The notes beneath the pieces are model-generated. The model did no database searches. It had not been told where the DNA came from and saw nothing but the letters and a program-made list of their open reading frames with translations. Below, one piece after another: positions 44,474-54,264 of a stretch of DNA of 64,000 nucleotides. The first letter of the stretch is position 1, and every line of letters begins with the position of its first letter. The DNA is taken from contig JAKTTT010000025.1 of assembly GCA_030581615.1 (NCBI GenBank), positions 124,001 through 188,000 on the forward strand. The letters are read 5' to 3'. Position numbers and translations under genes: made by a program. Origin of the DNA: Alloascoidea africana (Eukaryota; Ascomycota; Alloascoideomycetes; Alloascoideales; Alloascoideaceae).

Positions 44474-45202
44474 TTAATCCAGTTCCAATTGGTCTTCCTT
44501 GAAAAACTCTGCCAGTTTAGACGCCTCTTCCACCATCTCTTCCATGCTTCTCGGCTCTCGGCTCTCATCATCAACCACCAACTTGTTGAGTTTCCCAATC
44601 TCTTTTTCCTTTTGGAATGTTAGTTCCAGGTCGCCCTTAACGCTGCTTAGTTCTGCATAGATTTCGTCTACATTGGGCAAGTCCTTCCAACGTCGAGGAA
44701 TTAGATGACAGTGAAGATGGGGGATTGTCTGTCCCGCAGCGGGACCATCCTGGATCGAGAAATTTATTCCATCAGCTTCATAAATCTTGTATAGTTTTCT
44801 CTCGATGATCTGTATCGTTTGGAAAAAATCTTGGGACTCGTCTGGAGTCAACTCGCCTAGTCGAGGGACGACCCGCTTGGGGCAAACAAGGACCTATAAC
44901 GACATTTTGTTAAACACAAGCTTGTGGAGAGAAAAGAATCACAGAGGAGAACGCACATGTCCCGGAAGAATGGGCTTTAGATTTACGAGAGCGTAAGAGT
45001 GTCTTGTTTTCTGGCAGGCGCCGGAGGGACGGTTAGATCTGGTGAGAGAGGCAGGTTGACCGGTGGAGTTAAACCAGGACGTACAAAGAATACCTGTAGT
45101 AGTTAGCAAAATGCCAAGCTTGGAAACGATACCACATAGTCATATTCTGCTTACTTGATTCGTTACTATGAACTTGCCGAAGTAGATTGGTGTTTTGGAC
45201 AT
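44474..45202 (-). CDS. HNT2: HIT-family dinucleoside tri/tetraphosphate hydrolase (FHIT-like)
   Basis: It cleaves diadenosine polyphosphates (Ap3A/Ap4A). The four-exon structure is complement(44474..44893, 44957..45010, 45085..45093, 45155..45202), 176 aa. Exon 1 is MSKTPIYFGKFIVTNQ, exon 2 only Val-Phe-Phe (9 nt), exon 3 KTRHSYALVNLKPILPGH and exon 4 starts VLVCPKRVVPRLGELTPDES. Together they match yeast Hnt2 (VTEQVFYKSKYTYALVNLKP) without a gap. The HIT triad is in QTIPHLHCHLIPR. Introns of 61, 74 and 63 nt use GTAAGC/GTACGT/GTGCGT donors, and two have CTAAC branches. The C terminus is acidic and helical and shorter than in S. cerevisiae (206 aa family length). An ORF caller would miss exons 1-3. 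Confidence 0.92.
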
Positions 45203-46026
45203 TTATCGTGGAGGATGGAGATGGGTGGAGTGAGATGCGGATCGCCGATTGGCTGTGCTGAGGACCAGAGGTTAGAAGCTCTCAACATCCAACCTTGGTG
45301 CCCGTTTTACGGGAGTTTCCATCCACGGGTAGAGGCAGATCTTTGGCTGATACTGGGTTAATGGGAATGTTACGAGATGAATACAGAACACGAACCGTTG
45401 GTGGGTTTATCCCCACTGTTTTGCTACTTTGTTGAACCACTGCTCCATAGTTTGTAAGCAATAGATGAGGAAAGTACCTTCAATAAAAGCATCGCCATTA
45501 AGAGATTGCTTACAGAGCTAAAGCAACAGCAGATCTCGGTCCTGTTCACTTGTACTAGCCAAATAGCTACCGGTATTCGTAATTCCGCTAGCACAATTGG
45601 CTGGTTGGTATCTAGCACGTACAGCACATCTCGCTGCTCCCCAGATACCAGCAGCTCGGATAAACTCCCGCGAAGTAGGGACATTATCGGTTTTCTAGCT
45701 CTGGTTTCACTTTCACTTTCACTCCAGCTCGTCGAAACAGGTGAAAACACGCTAGACGCCCCACGCAGCAGGAAATTGCCCCTTCGGGTAAACACGCGCA
45801 CGCACCGTTTAAGATTTGAACAGAAACCCTGGCGAGATTTGGACTCTTCAGATTGGTTCTTCAATTGATCGTCGAGAAACGAACCACGGTTCATGTTTCG
45901 TTATTCTACGCTAGTCATGGCCAAAATCATATCCGTTTATTATGTACTAGAAATCCCTACATAGGTGAATTCTCATAAATAGTAAACCCAAAACGAACAA
46001 AACTCTATCAGATGTCAAACAAAACA
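45203..46026. other. Intergenic region between HNT2 and TSA1
   Basis: It holds the HNT2 promoter and the TSA1 3' flank. Overlapping frames on both strands (minus 45424-45894, plus 45506-45868) show no recognisable domain, and I do not accept either as a gene. A TTTCACTTTCACTTTCACTC run lies near 45704-45723. Confidence 0.4.
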
Positions 46027-46617
46027 TTATTTGTTGGCTTTGGAAAAGTACTCCAAAGAGTCCTTTGGAGTAGCCTTGATGGTGTCGGCACCCTTCTGCC
46101 AGTTGGCGGGGCAAACCTCGCCGTACTTCTCTGTGAATTGGAAGGCCTCGACGAGACGAAGAGACTCCTCAACGCTTCTTCCGACTGGCAAGTCGTTGAT
46201 GGTGATCTGTCTGACAATTCCCTTGGGGTCAATGAGGAAGATTCCACGGAGGGCAACACCTTCCTCCTCGATCAGGACACCGTAGTCCTTGGACAGAGTG
46301 TGGTTAGTGTCGGCAAGGAGAGGAATGTTGATCTTTCCAAGACCGCCAGCTGGACGCTCAGTGTTGGTCCAAGCCAAAAGAGAGTACTCGGAGTCGGTGG
46401 AGGCAAACAGAACCTCGGCATCGATATCGTGGAACTTCTTGATGGCATCCGAGTAAGCAATGATCTCAGTTGGGCAGACAAAAGTGAAAGCCAGAGGGAT
46501 GAAAGCCAAGAGGACCCACTTGCCCTTGTACTGCTCGAGAGAGATCTCTTCAAAGACACCGTCGACAACAGCGGTCTTTTTGAAAGTTGGGGCGGGCTTT
46601 TGAACTTGAACAACCAT
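46027..46617 (-). CDS. TSA1: Typical 2-Cys peroxiredoxin (thioredoxin peroxidase)
   Basis: A cytosolic thioredoxin-dependent peroxidase and chaperone that reduces H2O2 and organic peroxides. It is 196 aa, the same length as S. cerevisiae Tsa1. The peroxidatic Cys48 is in [10 protein letters not shown] and the resolving Cys169 in YGEVCPANW. The GGLG motif (91-94) and the C-terminal YF (190-191) mark the eukaryotic form that can be over-oxidised. I chose the ATG at 46617 ([12 protein letters not shown]). The frame is open upstream to 46785, but that part lies across the TATA box and has no homology. The promoter has a TATA box and a Yap1-type site. It is divergent from MSS51. Confidence 0.97.
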   Translation of the reverse strand: MVVQVQKPAPTFKKTAVVDGVFEEISLEQYKGKWVLLAFIPLAFTFVCPTEIIAYSDAIKKFHDIDAEVLFASTDSEYSLLAWTNTERPAGGLGKINIPLLADTNHTLSKDYGVLIEEEGVALRGIFLIDPKGIVRQITINDLPVGRSVEESLRLVEAFQFTEKYGEVCPANWQKGADTIKATPKDSLEYFSKANK

Positions 46618-46690
46618 TGGGACTAGACTGGATACTGAGAGGTGGGTGTGAAGGGGGAGGGAAGGAAGAAGGCCGGGGAAAGCGAGACAC

Positions 46691-46698
46691 TTATATAG
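46691..46698 (-). promoter_or_regulatory. TATA box of TSA1
   Basis: The minus strand reads CTATATAA about 74 nt upstream of the TSA1 start codon, a normal place and sequence for a TATA element of a strongly expressed yeast gene. Confidence 0.6.
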
Positions 46699-46762
46699 TG
46701 ATGGCGTGGAGGTGAGGGCTTCCATCGTCTTCTTTGGCCGCGCTAGTCTGGCCGCCGTGGGA

Positions 46763-46769
46763 TTAGTAA
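46763..46769 (-). promoter_or_regulatory. Yap1-type response element TTACTAA
   Basis: The minus strand reads TTACTAA about 146 nt upstream of the TSA1 ATG. TTAC/GTAA-type sites of this form are bound by Yap1, which activates peroxiredoxin genes under oxidative stress in yeasts. The exact match and location make a functional site likely, but this is inference. Confidence 0.55.
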
Positions 46770-47795
46770 CCGCTGCCCCGGACACCCGCCCGGACGCCTA
46801 CCACCGGGGCGCGGTTTTGCACCGGGTGCACAGTGGGTGTCTCAAAGGCGTCCTAGTGCCCGCAGATTGCGCCAACCCGCCGGGTCGTGTATCAGATTTA
46901 CCCGCGACCGGGCGGCAGGGCAGCCGCCCAACGGACCTGCGCGGGATATGGCAAATGTCAAGCTCACCTATCACTAATTGCGCGAGATCTCGCCAGACGA
47001 GGCTGCTTCGAGATCTGGAGCCAGCTTCTACGTGTTTGTGCTGCTCAATTCCCGTCGACGAATGTGTCTGCTCTGATCTGGCCATGCCAGCCATCGGATG
47101 GCGACGGGCAAAAGAAAAACCTTCCAGCATCTGGGGCCTTGTATGGATGTGTTTCCTTGCTCTGTCCTTCAAGGTTACTACAGATCTACTCTAGGCTAGT
47201 TCAAGAGCTCTTTCTTTTTTGTTGGGGGTCTCGGATTGTATAATTTATAATATTCCACCTGGCACCGGAAACCAATTGGCCAAGCATCCGGCCCCAGATC
47301 TCTCGTGATTGGGATTTGGGAATCATGGTTGGTTCGTGAAGCAATGGACCGGTTATCGGCCTGGCTACAAGTACAAAATACACATATCATCGGCACATGG
47401 AAAAGTCTTGCTCTAGAATACACCTGGAATGCAAAAGACAGCTCTGCGGTAACGTCACGCCGTCATCAACAACCACTGTTCCAGGTCACAAATATCTATC
47501 GCAGTTCACTGAACAGAGGCCCTGGTCCTGGTCCCAAGCAAATGGTGAGAGCTCCGTTTTGTATCTCATGATAGTGCCCACAAATACGCACCTCGTGCTG
47601 AAGTGTACGCGTATGGTCCATGTGAGAGCTCCACCAACATCTTACACTGGACTAAACTGGACAGTAATAGGCGAAGAAAACAAGTTTGGCTGAGATGCTT
47701 CACAGGCCACGATACATGTATACTTGAAGCTATAGAGATACCTTCCTGAGAAACACCACGCTACCCTTGTTCGCCATCCCTCCTTCAACGTTCCG

Positions 47796-49124
47796 ATGCT
47801 TTCAAGGGCGCTGAGGAGGAGATCTTTCCTACCAAATACCTACCGGCCCTTGATTGGAAAACTGTCCCCCTTCTTGCAAACGACAGCATTCTCAAACTTG
47901 ACTTCAAGCTTTAGCGAGCCCAGCAGTGGATCGATTATCTCTTTTTTCAGAAACTCTCTGGGCCTAGCAGATGAATTCGTTGTTGATCCTCGCGAGCGAC
48001 CTGATGATTGGGATAACTCACCACATGAAATTCTACGCCATAGAGCAGCACTTATCCGCTCCTCTGCTACATGTCCGGTAACTGGCAAAAACGTAAACTT
48101 TTCCTGTCCTCTTTCCGGCATCCCCACACATTTTTCCAAAGATGCGTGGCAGAACGATGTATACTACCACAAAAACCGAATATGGGAAAAACTGTTAATG
48201 GCAAATATATACGAACACGATCTTAGAAGCGGCCGTGAGTTCCCCGAATTCGAATTCCCCGGTGCCCAGAATCAAGAAACTGTGATAAATTTCTCAAGTT
48301 GGGAAACTTTTCTATACACGAGGTCGTTCTGTGATATGGAATCAGAACTCCAAATAGCTGCAGTTAGCAAGATTCTCACCTATCCAATAACAATAGGAAG
48401 CATTTTGCACCAGCATTCCCCGTATTCTTTAAAGCCCTCGGGACCTATCACGTTAGAAGGGTTAAAATCACTCGCTGCATTGCGGTATGTTTTATATCCA
48501 AATGAGCTTGGCAAAATATGGCAAGATCGTCCTGTGAGGATAATGATAATTGGGGCAAGAGCAGAATCTCAATTGCCCCCGTTTGCATGGAGACAACTAG
48601 GTTATCTGTTCCCACAGATCCATTTTGAAATACATTTCATAGGCCCCGAATCTCTTTACGACAGAACCAAAAAGAGATACATTTCCACGCAACAGGAGCA
48701 ACTACAACGACAACGGAAGAGGATCAACAAAAGACTTTCTTTTTGTTATTGGACGGATTATTTCGATACCCTGTACGAAGCAAAAGATCTGTATCCGTTT
48801 GATCCTTACCTCGATGTTTTTTTCATCTTTAACCCTTCCTTCAGCTTCCCAGAATGTAGCGAAAGATGGGAACCCACTATAAACTATTTACTCGAATCGA
48901 AATGTGCAGTTTTCGCATCCTGTGCAAACGAACAAGAATTTCAAAAAGATCTCGTTTGGTTAAGGAAACGATTTGGTAAAAAAATCGATGTTTTGTTCGA
49001 TAAACAAGAGAACATTTATAAAAGTACAAAATGGGAAGTTAATGATTTTAACCCAACGGAACCGTATCAACTGAACCAACAGATTTATGGATTCAGAGGG
49101 AAAAGGTATCACACTATAGATTGA
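47796..49124 (+). CDS. MSS51: Mss51, mitochondrial COX1 translational activator
   Basis: An inner-membrane-associated mitochondrial protein that activates COX1 mRNA translation and couples Cox1 synthesis to cytochrome oxidase assembly. The 442 residues match S. cerevisiae Mss51 (436 aa) through long blocks: VNIYEHDLRSGR-type (residues about 136-147), FPEF, YTRSF, LKSLAALRY, GARAE, FEIHFIGPE and C-terminal GFRGKRYHTI. Both Cys-Pro heme-regulatory motifs are present, C93-P94 (TCPVTGK) and C104-P105 (SCPLSGI). The N terminus (MLSRALRRRSFLP) is an Arg-rich presequence. The gene is intronless and is followed by NOP2 after 290 bases. Confidence 0.96.
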   Translation: MLSRALRRRSFLPNTYRPLIGKLSPFLQTTAFSNLTSSFSEPSSGSIISFFRNSLGLADEFVVDPRERPDDWDNSPHEILRHRAALIRSSATCPVTGKNVNFSCPLSGIPTHFSKDAWQNDVYYHKNRIWEKLLMANIYEHDLRSGREFPEFEFPGAQNQETVINFSSWETFLYTRSFCDMESELQIAAVSKILTYPITIGSILHQHSPYSLKPSGPITLEGLKSLAALRYVLYPNELGKIWQDRPVRIMIIGARAESQLPPFAWRQLGYLFPQIHFEIHFIGPESLYDRTKKRYISTQQEQLQRQRKRINKRLSFCYWTDYFDTLYEAKDLYPFDPYLDVFFIFNPSFSFPECSERWEPTINYLLESKCAVFASCANEQEFQKDLVWLRKRFGKKIDVLFDKQENIYKSTKWEVNDFNPTEPYQLNQQIYGFRGKRYHTID

Positions 49125-49414
49125 AAAATTGAAAGAAAAGGAAACTATATATATAAACCCACCACCTGAAAAGTATTAATGATTATTTATGATCTTGTAT
49201 ATAGCGAGAAATGAAAACATAAATGGAAAAGGAAAAGGAAAAGGCAAAAACTGACTTGTTTGGTTTTTTGGAGTCAGATTCATGTTCATGTTGTTACCCT
49301 AGGTGCTCGGCTGACATAACATATTACATAAGCGATGAAAATTTATTTAGATAGAGACCTTCTAAACTTTTTTTTTTCTCCCCTTCTTTGAAAAGTTGGT
49401 ATATTCTAAACTGA

Positions 49415-51319
49415 ATGGGTCGAAGAGCGAAAAATAAACAGGGTGCGCCTCCCACTTTAGAGGAATTCCAGCAGAAGTATGGTGAAAAGTCGTCAAAGAA
49501 AAACAAGGTAAAGGACAAGAAGCAGAAGCAGAAAAGTGGAGATGGGAAACGGAAAAGGTCATCGTCTCATTCTGAAGACGGACCCAAGGCCAAGAAAATA
49601 GGTAAGGAAGAGAAAAAGCACATAAAGTCAAAGAAGGAAGAGGTTGAGGAAGAAAACGGTGAGGAGGAAGATTCTCATAGTGTGGAACAGAACGGGTTCA
49701 AAGAAGAAGAGATTCAACAAGCAAAGAAAAGTCTTTTCGACTCTGACGACGACGACGATGATGAAGGCCTGGAGAGACTTTCAGATCTGGAAGATGAGAA
49801 TGATGAAGAGGAAGAAAACGACGAGTTTTACGACTCTGACGAGGAACGCAATGAGAAGCCAATGTTCAGTGATGATGACGAGGATGAAGAAATTTTGAAC
49901 ACCGCAAATATGGAAGCTCTTTCGAGAAAGTTAGATCTGGAGCAAGAGGAACTGGAGAATGAAGCAGAGGAAGAACTTTTACAAACAAACATTGAACAAC
50001 CCCGTGCAAAGATATTGCCTACAGAAGAAGAAGAAAAAGCAATTGAATCGGGACCCCAGGACGTAAACATGGTTCGCACCCGGATTCTCGAGATTGTAAA
50101 AGTTCTCGAAAACTTTAAAACCTTGGCAGAGGAAGGCCGAAGCAGATCTGAGTATACAGCCCAGCTTATAAAGGACATTTGCGAGTACTATGGCTATACG
50201 CCGTTTCTTGCAGAAAAGCTGTTTGAACTTTTCTCTCCTGTAGAGGCTATTGAGTTTTTCGAAGCTAATGAAACACCACGACCAGTCACTATTCGAACAA
50301 ATACACTGAAAACGAGAAGGCGGGATCTTGTGCAAGCGCTCATCAACAGAGGCGTTAATCTTCAACCTATTGGTCCCTGGACTAAAGTGGGCCTCCAGAT
50401 TTTTGACTCGCAGGTCCCAATTGGCGCAACACCAGAGTATCTGGCAGGCCATTACATCCTTCAAGCAGCTTCATCGTTCTTGCCGGTTATGGCCCTCGCA
50501 CCACAAGAGAATGAACGGATATTGGACATGGCTGCGGCACCTGGAGGTAAGACAACCTACATTTCTGCTCTGATGAAAAACACTGGGTGTGTCTTTGCCA
50601 ATGACTCCAACAAGGACAGGACCAAGAGTCTTATCGCAAATATCCATCGTCTCGGTTGCAAAAATACTGTGGTTTGTAACTATGACGCCCGCGAGTTTCC
50701 AAAAGTTATCGGAGGCTTTGATAGAATTTTGCTCGATGCTCCATGCTCCGGAACCGGTGTCATTTCAAAAGATGAAAAGGTCAAGGTTTCAAGAACAGAG
50801 AAAGATTTTATCCAACTGCCACATTTGCAGAAACAGCTCTTGTTAAGCGCAATTGACTCTGTAGATGCAAACTCTCGAACCGGTGGGTATATTGTTTATT
50901 CCACCTGTTCAGTTACCGTGGACGAAAATGAATCTGTTGTCGATTACGCACTCAGGAAAAGACCAAATGTGAAATTGGTCCCCACTGGTCTTGAAATTGG
51001 GAAAGAGGGTTTCACAAAGTTCCGAGGCAAGATCTTTAGCCCTAAACTATCCCTGACTAGAAGATACTACCCTCATACCTATAACGTTGATGGATTTTAC
51101 GTGGCAAAGTTCAAAAAGATTGCACCAAGCCCTCATGATAACAGTAAGGCAGGAGCAAAAGAAAAGGAAGGACTTGCTCGTTCCGAAGAAGAGAAGGAGA
51201 AACTTATTGATGGAGATTTTGCAGAATTTGATCCTGATCAGGATGCACCATACATAGAACGAGCTGAAAAGAGAGCGCTGAAAAAGAAAGGTATATCCCC
51301 TTCAAAATCTGGAAAATAG
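49415..51319 (+). CDS. NOP2: Nop2, 25S rRNA cytosine-5 methyltransferase
   Basis: A nucleolar enzyme that methylates a cytosine of 25S rRNA and is needed for 60S ribosome assembly. It is 634 aa (S. cerevisiae Nop2 is 618). Residues 1-210 are the charged nucleolar N terminus, with Lys-rich then long Asp/Glu runs. The catalytic domain follows with the SAM-binding DMAAAPGGKTTY, motif IV DAPCSGTG (C444) and motif VI YSTCSVTVDENE (C498, the nucleophile). The C terminus is basic again (KRALKKKGISPSKSGK). It is intronless. No unusual change was seen. Confidence 0.97.
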   Translation: MGRRAKNKQGAPPTLEEFQQKYGEKSSKKNKVKDKKQKQKSGDGKRKRSSSHSEDGPKAKKIGKEEKKHIKSKKEEVEEENGEEEDSHSVEQNGFKEEEIQQAKKSLFDSDDDDDDEGLERLSDLEDENDEEEENDEFYDSDEERNEKPMFSDDDEDEEILNTANMEALSRKLDLEQEELENEAEEELLQTNIEQPRAKILPTEEEEKAIESGPQDVNMVRTRILEIVKVLENFKTLAEEGRSRSEYTAQLIKDICEYYGYTPFLAEKLFELFSPVEAIEFFEANETPRPVTIRTNTLKTRRRDLVQALINRGVNLQPIGPWTKVGLQIFDSQVPIGATPEYLAGHYILQAASSFLPVMALAPQENERILDMAAAPGGKTTYISALMKNTGCVFANDSNKDRTKSLIANIHRLGCKNTVVCNYDAREFPKVIGGFDRILLDAPCSGTGVISKDEKVKVSRTEKDFIQLPHLQKQLLLSAIDSVDANSRTGGYIVYSTCSVTVDENESVVDYALRKRPNVKLVPTGLEIGKEGFTKFRGKIFSPKLSLTRRYYPHTYNVDGFYVAKFKKIAPSPHDNSKAGAKEKEGLARSEEEKEKLIDGDFAEFDPDQDAPYIERAEKRALKKKGISPSKSGK

Positions 51320-51708
51320 CATAATAGAATAGACTAATATTCAAATGTATAGTGTAACACTACAGTTTATTTCAACAATAGTCAGAGCTTGTTTTTCATT
51401 GTAGCTATATTGCAGTCTAAATAATCCCATATAGCATTCCACAAACCACACCAACAGCCACGATGCCTACTTGCCTCTAGATTAAGACATCCGTACTAAA
51501 ATTGCGACAATCAAGGCACGATCGACACCGATCACGCTGTATGGAATGATTTATTGAACAATTGATATTTTCTACAAAAAGTGGATCATAGATTAAGGTA
51601 CTGCCTATTCACAAGAAAACTCTATTCTAGTATCGTTCCCAAAATTACCTAAACGTGACCTGATTTACACACATCAATACTGGGGACCCAGATACACAGA
51701 AACACAAA
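51320..51708. other. NOP2-CSN5 intergenic region
   Basis: 389 bases of AT-rich spacer holding the NOP2 3' end and the CSN5 promoter. No further feature was recognised. Confidence 0.4.
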
Positions 51709-53225
51709 ATGACCACGATGAGCACCGTCAACTCTGTTAACCAGTTCGAATCAAGTAATGAAGCGGTGGATCTGGGTTTGTCGGAACGGGACAAGCTGTA
51801 TAGTTATGATGAGAAGGAACAGCGTCTGCAAAGACAGCTGGAGCCATGGAAACAGGAGTATGCTTCTTTTGGCTGATGCGCTTGTTGTGTCCAACGTGCT
51901 AACATTGACTGCTGTCGACTAGTGTACATTTCTTCAAGAAGGCAATGATCTCTTCTCTAGCATTGTTAAAGATGGTAAGATATTTTTCTGTGCATGCTTC
52001 GCTAGTGCTTCACATCTAACAGACGTAGGCGATTCATGCGAGATCAGGAGGCTCTATTGAAGTGATGGGGATGATGACAGGTAAAGTCGATGGCAATTCG
52101 ATTGTCGTTATGGATGCCTATCCACTACCTGTGGAAGGAACAGAGACGAGAGTGAACGCGTTAGCTGAAGGTTACGAATTCATGGTGCAGTACCTGGAGA
52201 GTTCTAAACAGGTCGGTAGAAAGGAAAACATTGTGGGCTGGTATCACTCTCATCCTGGTTATGGGTGCTGGCTATCTGGAATTGATGTTGGAACACAGGC
52301 ATTGAACCAACAGTTTCAGGATCCCTTCATTGCGGTTGTTGTCGATCCTGAAAGAACAGTCGCTAGTGGCAAAGTTGACATTGGGGCATTTCGAACATAT
52401 CCAAACGGCTACAGTGGCTCACAAACGGGGTCTACGACAAAGCAAATGGTGCCAGGCTACAAGGCTAGAGACTTTGGCTCTCATGCTTCTAAATACTACT
52501 CTTTAGAGATTGTGAACTTCAAATCGGAACTGGACAGACTGTTACTGGAAAGTCTGTGGAGCAAATACTGGGCTTCATCACTAAATGCAGACTTGGCCAC
52601 GGATGTGAACGACTCATTCTTTGCCCAGCAGATAGATGACTTATCGGCAAAGCTCTCTCAGTATACCAAAAAGTTGGACCATATGGTAGAGTTGTATAGC
52701 GACTCCTCCGTACTCAAGGCACGACGAAAGTCTGCAACAGATCGACTGCCAGCCAGAGAAGCTGGGTCTCGAAAGTTCAAATCCAGCAACGTGCTAGGAT
52801 TGGGTCTCGTGGGCAGATTTTCGCTTATAAAGGGTAAGCAAAACTCTATAACACAGCTCAAAGAAGAGGAGGATGAGGATACTGAGGGTGATAGGAGTAA
52901 ACGCGATGACGATATAGAAGATGATGAGTGTGATGATAAGTGGGAAAGCTACGCTCGTGGGGACGACATGGACGTTCCCCTAAAGATTTCTTTTACACAG
53001 CAAGGAGAAGGCCAAGACCAGCCAAAGGATGCCGATGAGCAGTCTGGGAGTAAGGAGCCATCAAAGAGACTTCTCAACAGTTCTCGAAGGAATGCACAGC
53101 TCCAGGAAAAGGTGAAGAAGAAAGATAATGGCGAGCTAGAGGAAATGGTTCGGACAGGGTGCATGATTGGGTCGGAGGGGATTCACGATCTTGTTGGCCG
53201 AAAGCTTGCCGAGCTGCTCTTCTAA
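51709..53225 (+). CDS. RRI1: COP9 signalosome subunit 5, JAMM metalloprotease
   Basis: The catalytic subunit of the COP9 signalosome, which removes Nedd8/Rub1 from cullins. The coding sequence is join(51709..51857, 51923..51974, 52029..53225), 465 aa. Introns of 65 nt (GTATGC, GCTAAC, CTAG) and 54 nt (GTAAGA, TCTAAC, GTAG) flank a 52-nt exon encoding [17 protein letters not shown]. The MPN+ site is complete: Glu78 in SIEVMGMM and H140/H142/D153 in [14 protein letters not shown]. The region to about residue 290 follows animal and fungal CSN5 closely. The last 170 residues are acidic then basic and not conserved. CTG codons occupy conserved Leu positions near 52530-52558, supporting the standard code. 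Confidence 0.95.
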
Positions 53226-53910
53226 AAGAAGAAGAAAAACAAGATTATATAAATTTGTATAGATTGCAAACTTCGGTGAGTGATCTTGATTTTCAATTCA
53301 CGTAGATGTTTTAAGTGTACCTGTGTGGCCGTGGTTACCCGGCCCGCTGGTAGCTCTGCGGGAAAAATCTGCAAAAAAGACAACCCAAAAAAAAAAAAAA
53401 AAGAAAAAAAAAAAGAGCATTCCTGGGACATATCGATTTTTTTTTCTTCCTTTCTCCCATTCATTCGGCGCTTTCACCATTAAAATTTCCCTACTCCTTT
53501 CTCGTACCTGGCTGGACCTTTCTCTTTCTCTCAAGGCCGTGCTTGTTTTAATTTTCCCCACTACAAACTGGTGCCTTGGTCTAATTCCGGTTCGGTTAGC
53601 CAATACTCACCTCAAAGAAGACCAAAGTAAATAAAAAGGCAAAACTCCAAAAGATTGCGTAGCCAATCTAGGAAGTTTTGCTCAGGACTTATTGCTCAAG
53701 GTTTAGTGATTTTATCGTCCACTGAAGTAAGCAAATACTAGTTGGACCTTCATTTTCGACACGCTTTTACTCCCAACTTGATTAACTCTCGCCACAACGT
53801 TTGACGAAAAAGGAAACAACAACTAAGCAAACAAACAATAAAAAAAAAAACTTCAAGCTTGCAACTTATCAAAACCGTTCATTTTTTGTTATCCTTCGAC
53901 TTTTACAACT
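53226..53910. other. CSN5-UBP10 intergenic region
   Basis: It includes a long A-rich tract (about 53386-53414, interrupted by G), a CT-rich stretch and the A-rich leader before the UBP10 ATG. No gene was seen in it. Confidence 0.4.
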
Positions 53911-54225
53911 ATGCTTAAAACTTCAAACCTCAGTCTCATAGATCGAATTAAATCCCTACCCATCTCTTTTGTTCCTGCAAAGTTCCCCGACATGGTAGCT
54001 TTACGCCCTTCAACTTATATTTCCCTTTCTCAAAGTTCATCATCGATTCATGCATCAAAACGCCCCTTGGATGAGGATGGCTCGGATTATACCGATAGCG
54101 GCGTGTCAGAAGAACAGCCCAAACTGAAGAAAGTAAAATCGGACTCCAAAATTCGCCCCACAAGCTTGAGCGAGGCACTTAGCAACTACGCCGAAATGAA
54201 AAAGAAGAAACAACAACAACAACAA

Positions 54226-54264
<39 letters not shown>

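Larger units (their letters stand above)
46618..47795. promoter_or_regulatory. Divergent TSA1/MSS51 promoter region
   Basis: A 1.18-kb shared upstream region. About 46730-46940 is distinctly GC-rich (CCGG, GGGCGG and CACCGGGTGC elements). The rest is mixed. The TATA box and Yap1-type site near TSA1 are listed separately. A 162-codon plus frame at 46706-47194 runs through the GC-rich promoter and looks accidental. Confidence 0.5.

Noticed and set aside
45424-45894. 156-codon minus frame and overlapping 120-codon plus frame between HNT2 and TSA1
   Set aside because: There is no recognisable domain, both strands are open at once, and there are no splice or start signals of note.
46618-46785. 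Longer N terminus for TSA1 starting at 46785
   Set aside because: The extra 56 residues cross the TATA box and have no family match. The ATG at 46617 gives exactly the known Tsa1 start and length.
46706-47194. 162-codon plus-strand frame upstream of MSS51
   Set aside because: It runs through the GC-rich TSA1 promoter including the Yap1-type site and has no conserved feature.
51735-51755. tRNA B-box-like sequence GTTCGAATC
   Set aside because: It lies within the CSN5 first exon, and no A box or clover-leaf could be placed around it.
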